This document shows positions 1-8,809 of a DNA stretch of 64,000 nt, one piece after another. This stretch comes from an uncultured Cellvibrionales bacterium. GTDB taxonomy: Bacteria > Pseudomonadota > Gammaproteobacteria > Pseudomonadales > Dasaniaceae. The DNA lies in contig CAJVZD010000003.1 in NCBI GenBank assembly GCA_913019905.1, positions 124,001 through 188,000 of the forward strand, given 5' to 3'. How positions within the stretch are numbered: position 1 is the first letter of the stretch; each line of letters opens with the position of its first letter. The translations under genes and the position numbers were made by a program. The notes beneath the pieces were generated by a model. That model was not told the DNA's origin. It saw only the letters and a list, made by a program, of their open reading frames with translations, and did no database searches.

Positions 1-966
1 ATACCGGGAGTGCGCGCCCTTACCTTTGCGCATATGTTCGGTCATCCTCCGTGATACTACATCGCGACTGGCCAGTTCGGCCTTGTTTGGTTCGTAGTCG
101 GGCATAAATCGATGCCCGTCGACATCCCGCAGCAGTCCTCCATCGCCGCGACATCCTTCGGTTGTTAGAATGCCTGAGGGGACGATCGCAGTAGGATGAA
201 ATTGTACCGCTTCCATATTACCCAGTGCGGCCTTTCCCGTGGCGAGTGCAATGGCAGTGCCCATACCGTCGCTGATCACTGCGTTAGTCGACGTAGAATA
301 CAAACGCCCGTAGCCGCCAGTAGCAATCGTGGTGGCTTTGGCCAAATAGGCGCTGAGCTCGCCGGTGATTAAATCTCGAACGACTGCGCCGTAGCAGTAG
401 CCGTCGACATGGATAAGCGCAGTGGCTTCTTTGCGTTCGTGCACAGGGATGCCCAGCGAAATTGCCATGTTATCCATTGAATAAAGCATGGAGTGACCCG
501 TGCCGTCGGACGTGTAACAGCAACGCCATTTGTTAGTGCCGCCAAAAGCTCGGGATGTTATTAAACCGTGTGCTTCCTGCCGCTCGTTAATAATGACTTT
601 CTGCGCGTTAATGATGGCCTTGCGGTCGCCGCTCTTAACGCGATTCCATGGTACTCCCCAGTTGGCTAACTCGCGCACGGCTTTGGGTGCCACATGGGTG
701 AACATTCGCACCACTTTCTGATCGGCTCCCCAGTCAGAACCGCGAACTGTATCGGTAAAATGTATGTCTTCGTTATCTCCCGCGCTTTTATTGGCGCTGG
801 CTAAGCTGGCTTGCATGCCGCCTTGAGCTGCAGCGGAGTGAGATCGTTTGGCGGGGACTAAAGAGAGTATGATACTATCCAAGCCTCTTTGCCGAGCGGC
901 AATTGAAACTCTTAAACCGGCCAGACCGCCGCCGATCACCAGTGCATCCGTGTAAATAATTTTCAT
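1..966 (-). CDS. frdA: Fumarate reductase flavoprotein subunit (C-terminus outside window)
   Basis: Catalytic FAD subunit that interconverts fumarate and succinate on the cytoplasmic face of the membrane. The N-terminal 322 codons are visible and the reading frame is still open at base 1. The dinucleotide-binding fold ([11 protein letters not shown]) lies at about residues 8-18. It is followed by the family FAD-contact stretch [13 protein letters not shown] at about 42-54 and by [12 protein letters not shown] near residue 140, both typical of the Wolinella/epsilonproteobacterial type. I prefer the ATG at 966 because an AGGG lies 9 nt upstream; an in-frame ATG at 972 is too close to it. It follows frdC by 66 nt on the same strand, giving the order C-A seen in Wolinella, and frdB should follow to the left. 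The family call is firm. Whether it runs as fumarate reductase or succinate dehydrogenase in vivo is inferred. Confidence 0.93.
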   Translation of the reverse strand, partial: MKIIYTDALVIGGGLAGLRVSIAARQRGLDSIILSLVPAKRSHSAAAQGGMQASLASANKSAGDNEDIHFTDTVRGSDWGADQKVVRMFTHVAPKAVRELANWGVPWNRVKSGDRKAIINAQKVIINERQEAHGLITSRAFGGTNKWRCCYTSDGTGHSMLYSMDNMAISLGIPVHERKEATALIHVDGYCYGAVVRDLITGELSAYLAKATTIATGGYGRLYSTSTNAVISDGMGTAIALATGKAALGNMEAVQFHPTAIVPSGILTTEGCRGDGGLLRDVDGHRFMPDYEPNKAELASRDVVSRRMTEHMRKGKGAHSRY

Positions 967-1032
967 GCTCATCAGCCCTGCGGTTGGTTTCTGGTGATAT
1001 AGGTACCGACAGCGTGCCCAAAAAGCGGACCG

Positions 1033-1812
1033 TTAGACGGCTTCACGACTTAAATGTTGTTCCGGTTGGTAACGCTGACCCGCGTGATCGCGGTGCTCCA
1101 TCCCAATCTTGATATAAGCAGCGAAGGTTATTAGGCCAAGCGTAAGAAAAAACAACGTGAGGTAATTTTTTGTTCGCTTTAGGTTTTTCAGCGTTCGTTT
1201 TACATCGCCTTTGTCAAATACTCCCCACTTGATGACAAGACGGTACACCCCTATTCCGCCGTGCAATTCAGCACAAAATAGCAGGACCAGATAGAGAGGC
1301 CAGAGGCCCTCGCTCACAAAGCGATCGGCCGACAGGTAGGGGCCGATTTTGTCAGCGTTTATCGCCATAATGATGATATGTGCAGATCCAAGGAAAAACA
1401 TGACAAACCCCGTGACGGCCTGCCAATACCACTGCGTGGTATCCGAGTGCTGCATGCGGTGAATGTGTTCGCGCATTATGGTGTGTTGTTGCCAATTCGC
1501 GGGAAATTTTCGCATGGCCACCAAGGCGTGAAGCATAAAAAGCAGTAAAATGATGACGGCAAAAATACTGATTAATACTGGATAACCCTGCCCATCGGGA
1601 CTTAGCTGACGCAACTCCATCATGCCAGTTACCCACAGCATGGCGTCTTTGCTGATTAAAATACTGGATACTAAGAGAAGGTGTGTCCACATGAATAAGG
1701 CCAGTGCTAGCCCAGATAGACTTTGAAGGAAGTCCAGGCGGGCGGGCACAGCACTGTTCTGTCCTGCATTTGGATTGGAGCATGAACTGATAGAAAAGTC
1801 AGAATTATTCAC
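1033..1812 (-). CDS. frdC: Fumarate reductase di-haem cytochrome b subunit
   Basis: Membrane anchor (259 aa, five predicted TM helices) that passes electrons between the quinone pool and FrdB/FrdA. It strongly resembles Wolinella FrdC, including the stretches DFLQSLSGLALALFMWTH, MLWVTGMMEL and WPLYLVLLFCAELHGG. Candidate haem-ligand histidines occur in each expected helix: H44, then those in MLHALVAMRKFP, FFLGSAHIII and ELHGGIGVYRL. Glu66, which in Wolinella is needed for menaquinol oxidation, falls at the same residue number. The start is GTG at 1812 with AGGTG at a good distance upstream; the protein begins MNNSDFSIS. A 17-codon ORF ends 12 nt upstream and an FNR-like site lies about 122 nt upstream of the start. 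The partial frdA follows. Confidence 0.92.
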   Translation of the reverse strand: MNNSDFSISSCSNPNAGQNSAVPARLDFLQSLSGLALALFMWTHLLLVSSILISKDAMLWVTGMMELRQLSPDGQGYPVLISIFAVIILLLFMLHALVAMRKFPANWQQHTIMREHIHRMQHSDTTQWYWQAVTGFVMFFLGSAHIIIMAINADKIGPYLSADRFVSEGLWPLYLVLLFCAELHGGIGVYRLVIKWGVFDKGDVKRTLKNLKRTKNYLTLFFLTLGLITFAAYIKIGMEHRDHAGQRYQPEQHLSREAV

Positions 1813-1824
1813 AACTTCACCTAC

Positions 1825-1878
1825 TTAGATGCAGCCTACGATTCGAATACGAGTATGTCCCTCTTCAATAATAGCCAT
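1825..1878 (-). CDS. Possible 17-aa leader peptide upstream of frdC
   Basis: A small ORF starting with ATG at 1878, preceded by AAAGGATGACTT (AAGGA at a good Shine-Dalgarno distance). It encodes MAIIEEGHTRIRIVGCI and ends in TAA, 12 nt before the frdC GTG. It sits between the FNR-like site and frdC, so it would be translated from the same transcript. It may couple translation to frdC or be a remnant or a chance ORF. I do not recognise a family. Confidence 0.35.
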   Translation of the reverse strand: MAIIEEGHTRIRIVGCI

Positions 1879-1933
1879 AAGTCATCCTTTTAAAACTAAA
1901 GTGAATCCTCTAAAGCGTTTTTTACACTTTTAT

Positions 1934-1947
1934 TTGATGTGCTTCAA
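1934..1947 (-). promoter_or_regulatory. FNR/Anr-like operator upstream of frdC
   Basis: The sequence TTGAT-GTGC-TTCAA matches 9 of 10 fixed positions of the FNR consensus TTGAT-N4-ATCAA. It is centred about 62 nt upstream of the leader-ORF start and about 128 nt upstream of the frdC start. A site at -41.5 would place the start of transcription near 1899, with a poor -10 (TTTAGA) near 1909-1914. Oxygen control of fumarate reductase by FNR-family regulators is well established, which makes the placement credible. No regulator gene is in the window. Confidence 0.5.
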
Positions 1948-2819
1948 AACAGTGGTTATATCTTGAGGGTCTTGTTTGAGATTTTGGGCTTTGTTGATCA
2001 ATTTTCTCTTTACTTCGCAGAGAGTGGGTGGCTGAGTTAAACGGGATTTATGGTTTGGATGTGATTGGCTTGAATTCGTGGGGTAAGGAGTTCACATAGA
2101 ATAACAGTCCCTTCCCCCGCTGCTAAATTGTTTAGTGATTTGAGCCTGATTTTGTCTATACGTTTTGGCAATGCCGGTTCGTCCTGGCTTTTTGCTTGAT
2201 AAGCGTAAATCACGTCAGGCACCCACGACCGTTCTTTTCATTCCTTTTTTCAAACCAAGCCATTTGGATAGTGAGTTTTCTTGCCGTCGAATTAGGCGAT
2301 ATGATGGAGGTTTGAAGTAATCTTTTTCTTTCAGCGGTCTCAGTTTGAAGCTATCCGGCGGCTGCACTAACGCAAAGCTGGGGTACCCATTACCGACAGT
2401 TAAATACTAGAATCTCACGCCTCGTCACAGGCAAAATTATTCTATTAGCTATCGAGGAATAAGCGATAAATACGGATCATCGATGAGTCGGCCAGGATCG
2501 TTTGCGGAGGAGGGTACACAGGAGGCAAAATCGCCAGGCACGCTATTGGCTTGTGCCCAATAATTGTACAGCTTATGTATTGAGAATAACTTGGCGATTG
2601 TCATTACCTTGCTTTTTATTGTAGATTGAGCGAATTGAGGGGTATTAATTCTTCCTATACTCGGGGTATTCGGGCACCATATGTCTCTGTTTATTTGGTG
2701 CAGCTGACGATTATGTAGTTATGCAATCACTATCCGTTTGCAACCCCAAAAAATGCCTCTCATAAAGCGCCCTTAAACTTCCGATTGCAGCTACGGATAA
2801 GTAACCCAGAAATAATGTT
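1948..2819. other. Long intergenic region between frdC and the first glycosyltransferase
   Basis: About 870 bases with no ORF I can support on either strand. The only sizeable minus-strand frame (2037-2222) starts at GTG without a ribosome binding site and resembles nothing. I saw no tRNA, JUMPstart/ops element, repeat or strong terminator. Promoters for the glycosyltransferase genes should lie near the right end. Confidence 0.5.
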
Positions 2820-3929
2820 ATGAAAATTGCTTTTATCAAACAGAAATACGTCGTGTTTGGCGGAGGCGAGTCTTATGTTGCGGGGTTGATGGCACTTTGT
2901 GCTAAGCAAGGGCACGACGTGCACCTGATAGCGAACCACTGGCAGGGCGAGGATGAAAGTGTGCAATTACACCCTGTTGCTATCAATAAATTCTCCCGGA
3001 AAACGCGTGTTCATTCCTTTGCCGATTCGGTCAAACGTTGTGTCGAGGCAAACAATTTTGATTGTACCTTAAGCCTCGAGCGAACTATAAGTCAGCATAT
3101 TTGGCGTGGTGGCGACGGCCTCTATCCGATGTGGCTTCAGCGTCGTGCGCTATTTGAACCTTGGTATAAAAACCTTTTTAATAAATACAGCTTTGATCAA
3201 GCGGCCGTATTAAAAATGGAAGAGCGGTGCGTTAGAGCAACTCCACACCTTATAGCCAACTCAGAGATGGTCAAAAATGATTTGTTAGAGGCCTACCCGA
3301 ACCTGACTTCAGAAATTCATGTCATTCACAATGGATTTGATCCTGTCAGATTTACGACCCTCAATCGCGATACCAATCGCCAACGCATACGCGAGCAATT
3401 TTCCATTTCCCCTGAACAGTCACTGATTGGTTTTGTTGGAAGCGGCTGGCAACGTAAAGGGCTGCCTGAACTTATGGAGGCAGTGGCCCTACTGCCGGAC
3501 GTAAAGTTACTAGTTGCCGGACGAGACGATATCAATAGATTGGAAAAAATTGCAAATCATTTTGGCGTTCGCGACCGCGTCATTCTTGCTGGCGGGATTA
3601 CAGATATTGCCTCACTGTATCACGCTCTAGATCTAACAGTACTTCCAACTTGGTTCGATTCTTTCGGCTTTGTCGGCTTGGAATCTATAGCCTGCGGTAC
3701 CCCATACGTCACTACTTTATGGGCTGGTTCGCACGAAGCGATACAACCGGGCATTAATGGTTATGTGATTTCGCGCCCTGACGCAACCGAAGAACTTGCC
3801 GACGCAATCCTGCGCGGTTTACAGCTTAACAATGTTACGCAGATAGCCAGCTCCATTTCCGACTGGACATTTGAAAACAACTTGAATAAAACCCTCGACG
3901 TTATTTCTAAAGCTGCAAGTGAGTTTTAG
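2820..3929 (+). CDS. GT4 glycosyltransferase, WaaG-like (LPS core)
   Basis: Cytoplasmic retaining glycosyltransferase (369 aa) of the GT4/GT-B fold, probably adding a sugar to the lipopolysaccharide core. The N-terminal half opens with MKIAFIKQKYVVFGGGESYV, a WaaG-like acceptor-domain opening with a glycine-rich loop. The WRGGDGLYPMWLQRR stretch near residue 100 is shared by core glycosyltransferases of this type. The C-terminal Rossmann half has VGSGWQRKGL near 200 and the sugar-nucleotide motif DSFGFVGLESIACGTP near 280-295 (EX7E type). It is followed 145 nt downstream by a second GT4 gene. The start is ATG with no clear Shine-Dalgarno. Donor and acceptor cannot be read from sequence; heptose I glucosylation as in WaaG is one possibility. 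Confidence 0.82.
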   Translation: MKIAFIKQKYVVFGGGESYVAGLMALCAKQGHDVHLIANHWQGEDESVQLHPVAINKFSRKTRVHSFADSVKRCVEANNFDCTLSLERTISQHIWRGGDGLYPMWLQRRALFEPWYKNLFNKYSFDQAAVLKMEERCVRATPHLIANSEMVKNDLLEAYPNLTSEIHVIHNGFDPVRFTTLNRDTNRQRIREQFSISPEQSLIGFVGSGWQRKGLPELMEAVALLPDVKLLVAGRDDINRLEKIANHFGVRDRVILAGGITDIASLYHALDLTVLPTWFDSFGFVGLESIACGTPYVTTLWAGSHEAIQPGINGYVISRPDATEELADAILRGLQLNNVTQIASSISDWTFENNLNKTLDVISKAASEF

Positions 3930-4074
3930 TACTGCTTATAGTAAACCGCAATATTAGTCACTTCAAACAGCGCCTGCCACGACATTTAATCACTAGCGAG
4001 AAAGCATTATTTGTGTTTCCCTTATATCTGAAGGTACCGCAACAGCCTAACTTACTTCGAATCAAGAAACGACT

Positions 4075-5226
4075 ATGAAAATTGCCCTGCTCACATCTGA
4101 CTACCTGCCCAATATTGGCGGTATCGCCTCGCATATATACGAGCTGTCAAAAGCGTTGGTTGAACAAGGCAATGACGTCGAAATTTGGTACTGGGATAGA
4201 AAAGGAGAATCTCCAGCAGCCTCCAGGATGGGCGAAATCCCTGTTCGTTTTATCGTTGCCGACCCCGCTCTAAAAGGCAGCTTCAAAATCTCCCGGCAAC
4301 TGGCTCGATCAATAAATGCCAGCTTACAGGATTTTCCCGCCGACCTTTTGCACCTCCACACCATGGATGCATTATTGCTCAGTACCCGGAGGCTTAGAAA
4401 AAGTTACCGTGGCAAGATTTTTTGGACTAATCACTCCAGCCGGTTTATCCAACGAAAGTCGGAGTCTTTTTTTTGGCGCCTAAAAATGAAATATTACACC
4501 GCGGCAATAGATGGTTTGCTGACCGCTTCCAATGATCGCCTTGATGCATCTCGGTTTCTTAATATCCCACAGGCTATCAACGTGCCAAACGGCGTTAACA
4601 TTGAACAATTTACTGGTGTTGACAAAGAGTCAGCACGCTCACAGTTAAGTATTGATCAGAATATTTTTGTTATTCTCTATACCGGCCGCTTCGCACCCAT
4701 CAAAGGAGTTCGCTACCTTGCGCAAGCGCTGGTGGAGCTCAACCAACGTGCAGACAATTTCATTTGTATTATGTGTGGCAATATCGATGGCGACCGAGAA
4801 TCAGCTTCGGTCAAAGCTATTATGGATGCTGGAAACTCAGCGCATCGTTACCGATTTGAAGGTTTTATTCCCAACGCTCAACTTAAGGTATTTCTTGCAG
4901 CATGCGATGTACTCGTACTGCCCTCGCTACAGGAAGCCACCAGCATTTCAGGACTTGAGGCCATGGCTGCATCACGACCAATTGTTGGCACCAGAATAGG
5001 CGGAATTACCGAGCTTATTGACGATGGCGTGCACGGAATTTTGGTTAACCCGAAAGACCCCGACGATTTATGCAAAGGCCTGCAACAAGCCATGACCGCC
5101 GATACGCTCGAAACTATGGGGAAAAACGCTCATTTACGGGTAGAGCAACGTTTTACTTGGCAGAAGACGGCTCAATCGATTGAGGAGTTCTATTGCACTG
5201 TGAGCAATATTAAGGAGGTACAGTAA
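4075..5226 (+). CDS. GT4 glycosyltransferase
   Basis: A second GT-B glycosyltransferase (383 aa). It opens with MKIALLTSDYLPNIGGIASH, the usual GT4 N-terminal glycine loop. FAPIKGVRYLAQAL near residue 205 is the phosphate-binding region and LQEATSISGLEAMAASRPIV near 290-305 is the EX7E donor site. Its partner is the WaaG-like gene just upstream and an O-antigen-ligase-like gene follows, so a role in core or O-chain assembly at the inner face of the inner membrane is likely. The start is ATG at 4075 with a weak ribosome binding site. The specific linkage is not predictable. Confidence 0.8.
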   Translation: MKIALLTSDYLPNIGGIASHIYELSKALVEQGNDVEIWYWDRKGESPAASRMGEIPVRFIVADPALKGSFKISRQLARSINASLQDFPADLLHLHTMDALLLSTRRLRKSYRGKIFWTNHSSRFIQRKSESFFWRLKMKYYTAAIDGLLTASNDRLDASRFLNIPQAINVPNGVNIEQFTGVDKESARSQLSIDQNIFVILYTGRFAPIKGVRYLAQALVELNQRADNFICIMCGNIDGDRESASVKAIMDAGNSAHRYRFEGFIPNAQLKVFLAACDVLVLPSLQEATSISGLEAMAASRPIVGTRIGGITELIDDGVHGILVNPKDPDDLCKGLQQAMTADTLETMGKNAHLRVEQRFTWQKTAQSIEEFYCTVSNIKEVQ

Positions 5227-5477
5227 CAAACTGAAACGATTTTCATTAAGGCAACATCAGGGAAATAGAACACGCTCTTCCTTCAAGGCTCTTTTCCAAT
5301 GGCAATGGAGAACCTCACACGGTCCAGATTATTGTTTCCCCGACCGCTCTGCGTAATTAACGCTATTTGCACAGCCCTTTTCAGCTATACTTTCGCCCTG
5401 TTTCAGTCGCCCCTTTGCAGTGGGGTCAGCGCTGATAAGCGAGATCACCAATTTAGCGACAAGGGCTATCGATACTC

Positions 5478-6743
5478 ATGTTCAATCAAAGATTCATCCA
5501 AATCACCGCAGCGTCGAAAGCGGCGATTAAACGGTACGAATCCTACTCTCCACATATTTTCGGTATCTTTCTGGCGGGATTTCTATTCGCTCCCTCGGCC
5601 GCGCCACACAATACTTTCTTTTATCTATTTCTCTTACTCCCCATGCTGGGTTTTATTGGCAAGGAGGCATACCTCCTAATTCGAACTAATTGGTTGGCGA
5701 GATTAAGCTTCCTTTTTATTTTCTATATGTCTCTAACGTCAATATGGAATCCAGCATTCGATGCAGGCGACATCAGTCGTTCTTTTAAACACGGATTTTT
5801 CACCATCGCCTTTGTCTCACTGAGCACATGGCTACTGAAAAACCACCAAAAAGCACTCACGCAATGGTTTTCCCTGTCGCCAATGATAATTACATTCGGC
5901 GCAGCTCTGTCCACAATTGTCTGGTATCAAGGCCATTCCTTTCCAGATTCTCGCCTTTTCGGCTGGGGCCGAATCGACTACCCCCCGTATCTCTCAGCCA
6001 TTGCAGCTTTTGGAATCATTGCCGCTTTCAGCAGCTTTTCAGCTGTAAAGCTTGTATCAAAGATGAGTTATATTGTCTGCGTTCCAGCGTTAGGCCTATT
6101 CATTCTTCTTACCCAAAGCTCGCTGGGCGCCTGGGCCGTATGCATAGCCGCCAGTGCATTCCTTGTGGTTCCACGCCCACAGTTTATTGTACTTTTCGGT
6201 GCTGGAGTTGCTACCTTGATTCTCATTAACTTACTTCAACCGTCTCTTATGCAACCCATTACCGAGAATGTGGGCGGTTCGGCTCGCTTGGAAATCTGGG
6301 CGCATATAATAGGATTAATGCAAGAGTCATGGCTCATAGGCCACGGCTTGAAAGCGGACTTCAATTATCTATATTTTGACTTGGCACAGAATGTAACGGT
6401 GACTTTTAACAGAGCACACAATGTGTATTTGGCATCCCTGTATCATGGTGGAGTCATCGGTTTCTTACTTAATGTTATGGTAAGTGTTTCTGCGCTGCTG
6501 GTATTGTTTACCAAAGCACTTCAGGAAAAAAAAGCCGGGCTACTAGCTCTGATGCTTCTGGGCGCAGCTTTGATCGGCGGAGACTGGAGCCACATAATTG
6601 ACCATCCAGACCTTCCCTATATGATCTACTGGCTGCCTTTGTCTATAGCTATTGTCTGTACACCACAGGCCTGCATCGGGACAAAGATTCGCAACATGCA
6701 GAAACGAATGTTCAGTGGCCGTTCGTCAGTAAAGCCTACGTAA
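5478..6743 (+). CDS. O-antigen ligase/polymerase-like membrane protein (WaaL/Wzy)
   Basis: Polytopic inner-membrane protein of 421 aa with about ten to twelve hydrophobic segments. A long periplasmic loop around residues 255-325 contains the conserved RAHNVYLASLYHGGVIGF region, whose histidine and following GG-x-x-G fit the Wzy_C/WaaL family. WaaL transfers undecaprenyl-diphosphate-linked O-chains to lipid A-core on the periplasmic side; Wzy polymerases look alike. The location between core glycosyltransferases and msbA favours the ligase, as does the presence of a Wzm/Wzt exporter, which needs no Wzy. An AAGGG lies 13 nt before the ATG, a loose fit. Sequence alone does not settle ligase versus polymerase. 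Confidence 0.72.
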   Translation: MFNQRFIQITAASKAAIKRYESYSPHIFGIFLAGFLFAPSAAPHNTFFYLFLLLPMLGFIGKEAYLLIRTNWLARLSFLFIFYMSLTSIWNPAFDAGDISRSFKHGFFTIAFVSLSTWLLKNHQKALTQWFSLSPMIITFGAALSTIVWYQGHSFPDSRLFGWGRIDYPPYLSAIAAFGIIAAFSSFSAVKLVSKMSYIVCVPALGLFILLTQSSLGAWAVCIAASAFLVVPRPQFIVLFGAGVATLILINLLQPSLMQPITENVGGSARLEIWAHIIGLMQESWLIGHGLKADFNYLYFDLAQNVTVTFNRAHNVYLASLYHGGVIGFLLNVMVSVSALLVLFTKALQEKKAGLLALMLLGAALIGGDWSHIIDHPDLPYMIYWLPLSIAIVCTPQACIGTKIRNMQKRMFSGRSSVKPT

Positions 6744-6871
6744 AGCATGGGACAAATTCCTCCCGGGCTAGGAATGTCCTATAATACGAATGCCCACTGA
6801 CGGCAAACACTCTACGTTCAGCTGCCTATAGGCTCTCTTCTTTCCATTCCTTTAATTTGGCCACCTTTTTA

Positions 6872-8638
6872 ATGTCTAAAAAACAATCTACAGAAAACTC
6901 CAGTAGCGGGGTAGTGATCTATCGGCGACTGCTCGGCTATACCGCAAAGTACTGGTTCTTTTTTGTTGTGAGTATGTTGGGTTTTGCGGCTTACGCTGGG
7001 ACTCAGACTGCACTGGCACATATGATGAAGTTTTTTGTCGATGGCCTGGAGGGCAAAGATAACGAGCTGATCGTTTTTGTTCCCGTTGGCGTTATTGTCA
7101 TTAGTGTTATCAGGGGTATAGGTTTTTTTGCCGGCAATTATTGTCTGGCGAAAGTGTCTCTCGGTGTCATTAATGATATTCGAAAGCAAATGTTTGATCA
7201 CATATTAGTCATGCCCAGTGCTTTTCACGATCGAAAAAATTCTGGAGAGCTGGTTTCAATGATCACTTATAACGTTAACCAGGTCAGTGCCGCGGCTACC
7301 CAGGCTGTCAAAATTATTTTTAGAGAGGGTTTTACTGTTATCGCGCTACTCGCTTATCTACTGTGGCAAAACTGGCAACTGACCTTGATCTTTATTCTAG
7401 TCGCACCGGTGTTGGGAGGTTTGGTCGCCTATGCGAGTAAAACGTTTCGCCGAGTGAGCGAGCGAATGCAGGCGACAATGGGGCAGGTTACTCACGTTTC
7501 GAATGAGACCATCCAAGGTTATAAACTGGTGCGAAGTTATGGCGGTGAGCAGTATGAGCAGCGTCGATTTCATGGTGCAAGTGATGAAAATACCCGCCAG
7601 GGCTTAAAGTACAATAAGGTGCAGGCCATTCAAACTCCGGTACTACAGTGTATTGTTGCTCTCGCGTTAGCGGCGATAATGTTTTTTGTTCTCTATATGG
7701 CCAATGAAAGTGGCGCAACGCCCGGCGATTTGGTTGCTTACGTTGTCGCCGCGGGTTTGATCGCCAAGCCGGTCAGAAACCTCAGTCAGGTCAACTCATC
7801 GATTCAAAAGGGGTTGGCGGCCGCGGATTCAATTTTCGCTTTACTGGATCAAGAGTTGGAAAAAAATAGCGGCACCATTGATATAGAACGAGTGACCGGT
7901 AGGATTGAATTTTGCCATGTTAACTTCTCCTATGAAAAAGATAGGCCGGTATTACGTGACATTAACCTGGTTATCAAGCCTGGAGAAACAATTGCAGTTG
8001 TCGGGCGTTCAGGTAGTGGAAAATCGACCCTGGCGAGTTTATTACTGCGCTTTTACGAGTGCGGCACCGGCGAAATAAAGTTTGACGACTATAACGTCGA
8101 AACCTTAGATATCGACTGCTTGCGTCGCCAAGTCGCCTTGGTAAATCAGCAAGTAGTGCTGTTTAATGATTCAGTCGCTAATAATATTGCTTACGGTCAG
8201 CTTGCCGACGTCGATCAGGTCGAGATCGAAAAAGCGGCGACAAAAGCCAATGCTTTGGAGTTTATTAAAGCGTTGCCCGATGGCATGCAAACCATTGTTG
8301 GTGAGGATGGCACTCGGCTCTCTGGCGGACAACGCCAGCGCCTGGCGATCGCGCGAGCCATTTTAAAAGATGCTCCCATTTTAATATTGGATGAAGCTAC
8401 CTCAGCGCTTGACACTGAATCTGAGCGAACTATTCAACAAGCGCTGGAAGTTGTTATGGCAGGACGTACTACTATTGTCATCGCACACCGACTGTCGACG
8501 ATTGAAAAGGCCGATAGAATCATTGTGATGGACGAAGGTCAAATTGTCGAACAGGGTTCGCACAATGACTTGATTCGGTCGGGAGGACAGTATGCAAAAC
8601 TGCATGCCTTGCAATTTACCGAAGCTGAACCTTGTTGA
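6872..8638 (+). CDS. msbA: Lipid A flippase, ABC transporter MsbA
   Basis: Homodimeric ABC exporter that flips lipid A-core across the inner membrane. From ATG 6872 it has 588 aa: an N-terminal six-helix ABC_membrane domain to about residue 325, then one nucleotide-binding domain. Walker A is GRSGSGKST at about 378-386, the signature is LSGGQRQRLAIARAI near 485, Walker B is ILILDEATSALD and the H-loop is VIAHRLSTI. Length matches E. coli MsbA (582). An in-frame TTG at 6857 would add MATFL. Neither start has a good Shine-Dalgarno; ATG is preferred for its start MSKKQS. LPS-region neighbours support MsbA over other half-transporters. E. coli pairs msbA with lpxK, which is absent here. Confidence 0.9.
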   Translation: MSKKQSTENSSSGVVIYRRLLGYTAKYWFFFVVSMLGFAAYAGTQTALAHMMKFFVDGLEGKDNELIVFVPVGVIVISVIRGIGFFAGNYCLAKVSLGVINDIRKQMFDHILVMPSAFHDRKNSGELVSMITYNVNQVSAAATQAVKIIFREGFTVIALLAYLLWQNWQLTLIFILVAPVLGGLVAYASKTFRRVSERMQATMGQVTHVSNETIQGYKLVRSYGGEQYEQRRFHGASDENTRQGLKYNKVQAIQTPVLQCIVALALAAIMFFVLYMANESGATPGDLVAYVVAAGLIAKPVRNLSQVNSSIQKGLAAADSIFALLDQELEKNSGTIDIERVTGRIEFCHVNFSYEKDRPVLRDINLVIKPGETIAVVGRSGSGKSTLASLLLRFYECGTGEIKFDDYNVETLDIDCLRRQVALVNQQVVLFNDSVANNIAYGQLADVDQVEIEKAATKANALEFIKALPDGMQTIVGEDGTRLSGGQRQRLAIARAILKDAPILILDEATSALDTESERTIQQALEVVMAGRTTIVIAHRLSTIEKADRIIVMDEGQIVEQGSHNDLIRSGGQYAKLHALQFTEAEPC

Positions 8639-8809
8639 TTATCTTGTTGATAGTTTAATTAATAGTTTAAATGATTTCCCCCCAGCGCGATTTTTTCCTT
8701 AGATCGATTGAATTAGATTCTCTATTTCAGATATCGTCGGCTCAACGGGGTCGCAGAATTTGACGTTTCAGGATTCTCGTCGCAGGGAATACAACGGAGA
8801 GCTAGGGCT

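Noticed and set aside
1352-1783. 143-codon minus-strand ORF inside frdC
   Set aside because: Out-of-frame shadow of frdC, which shows full conserved histidine helices.
2037-2222. 61-codon minus-strand ORF
   Set aside because: GTG start, no ribosome binding site, no recognisable domain, and it lies in a non-coding stretch.
2223-2819. JUMPstart/ops (RfaH) element before the glycan genes
   Set aside because: No GGCGGTAG core was found in the leader regions examined.
5299-5679. 126-codon plus-strand ORF before the ligase-like gene
   Set aside because: It overlaps the ligase-like gene in another frame and its composition is unlike a protein family; the ligase frame has clear motifs.
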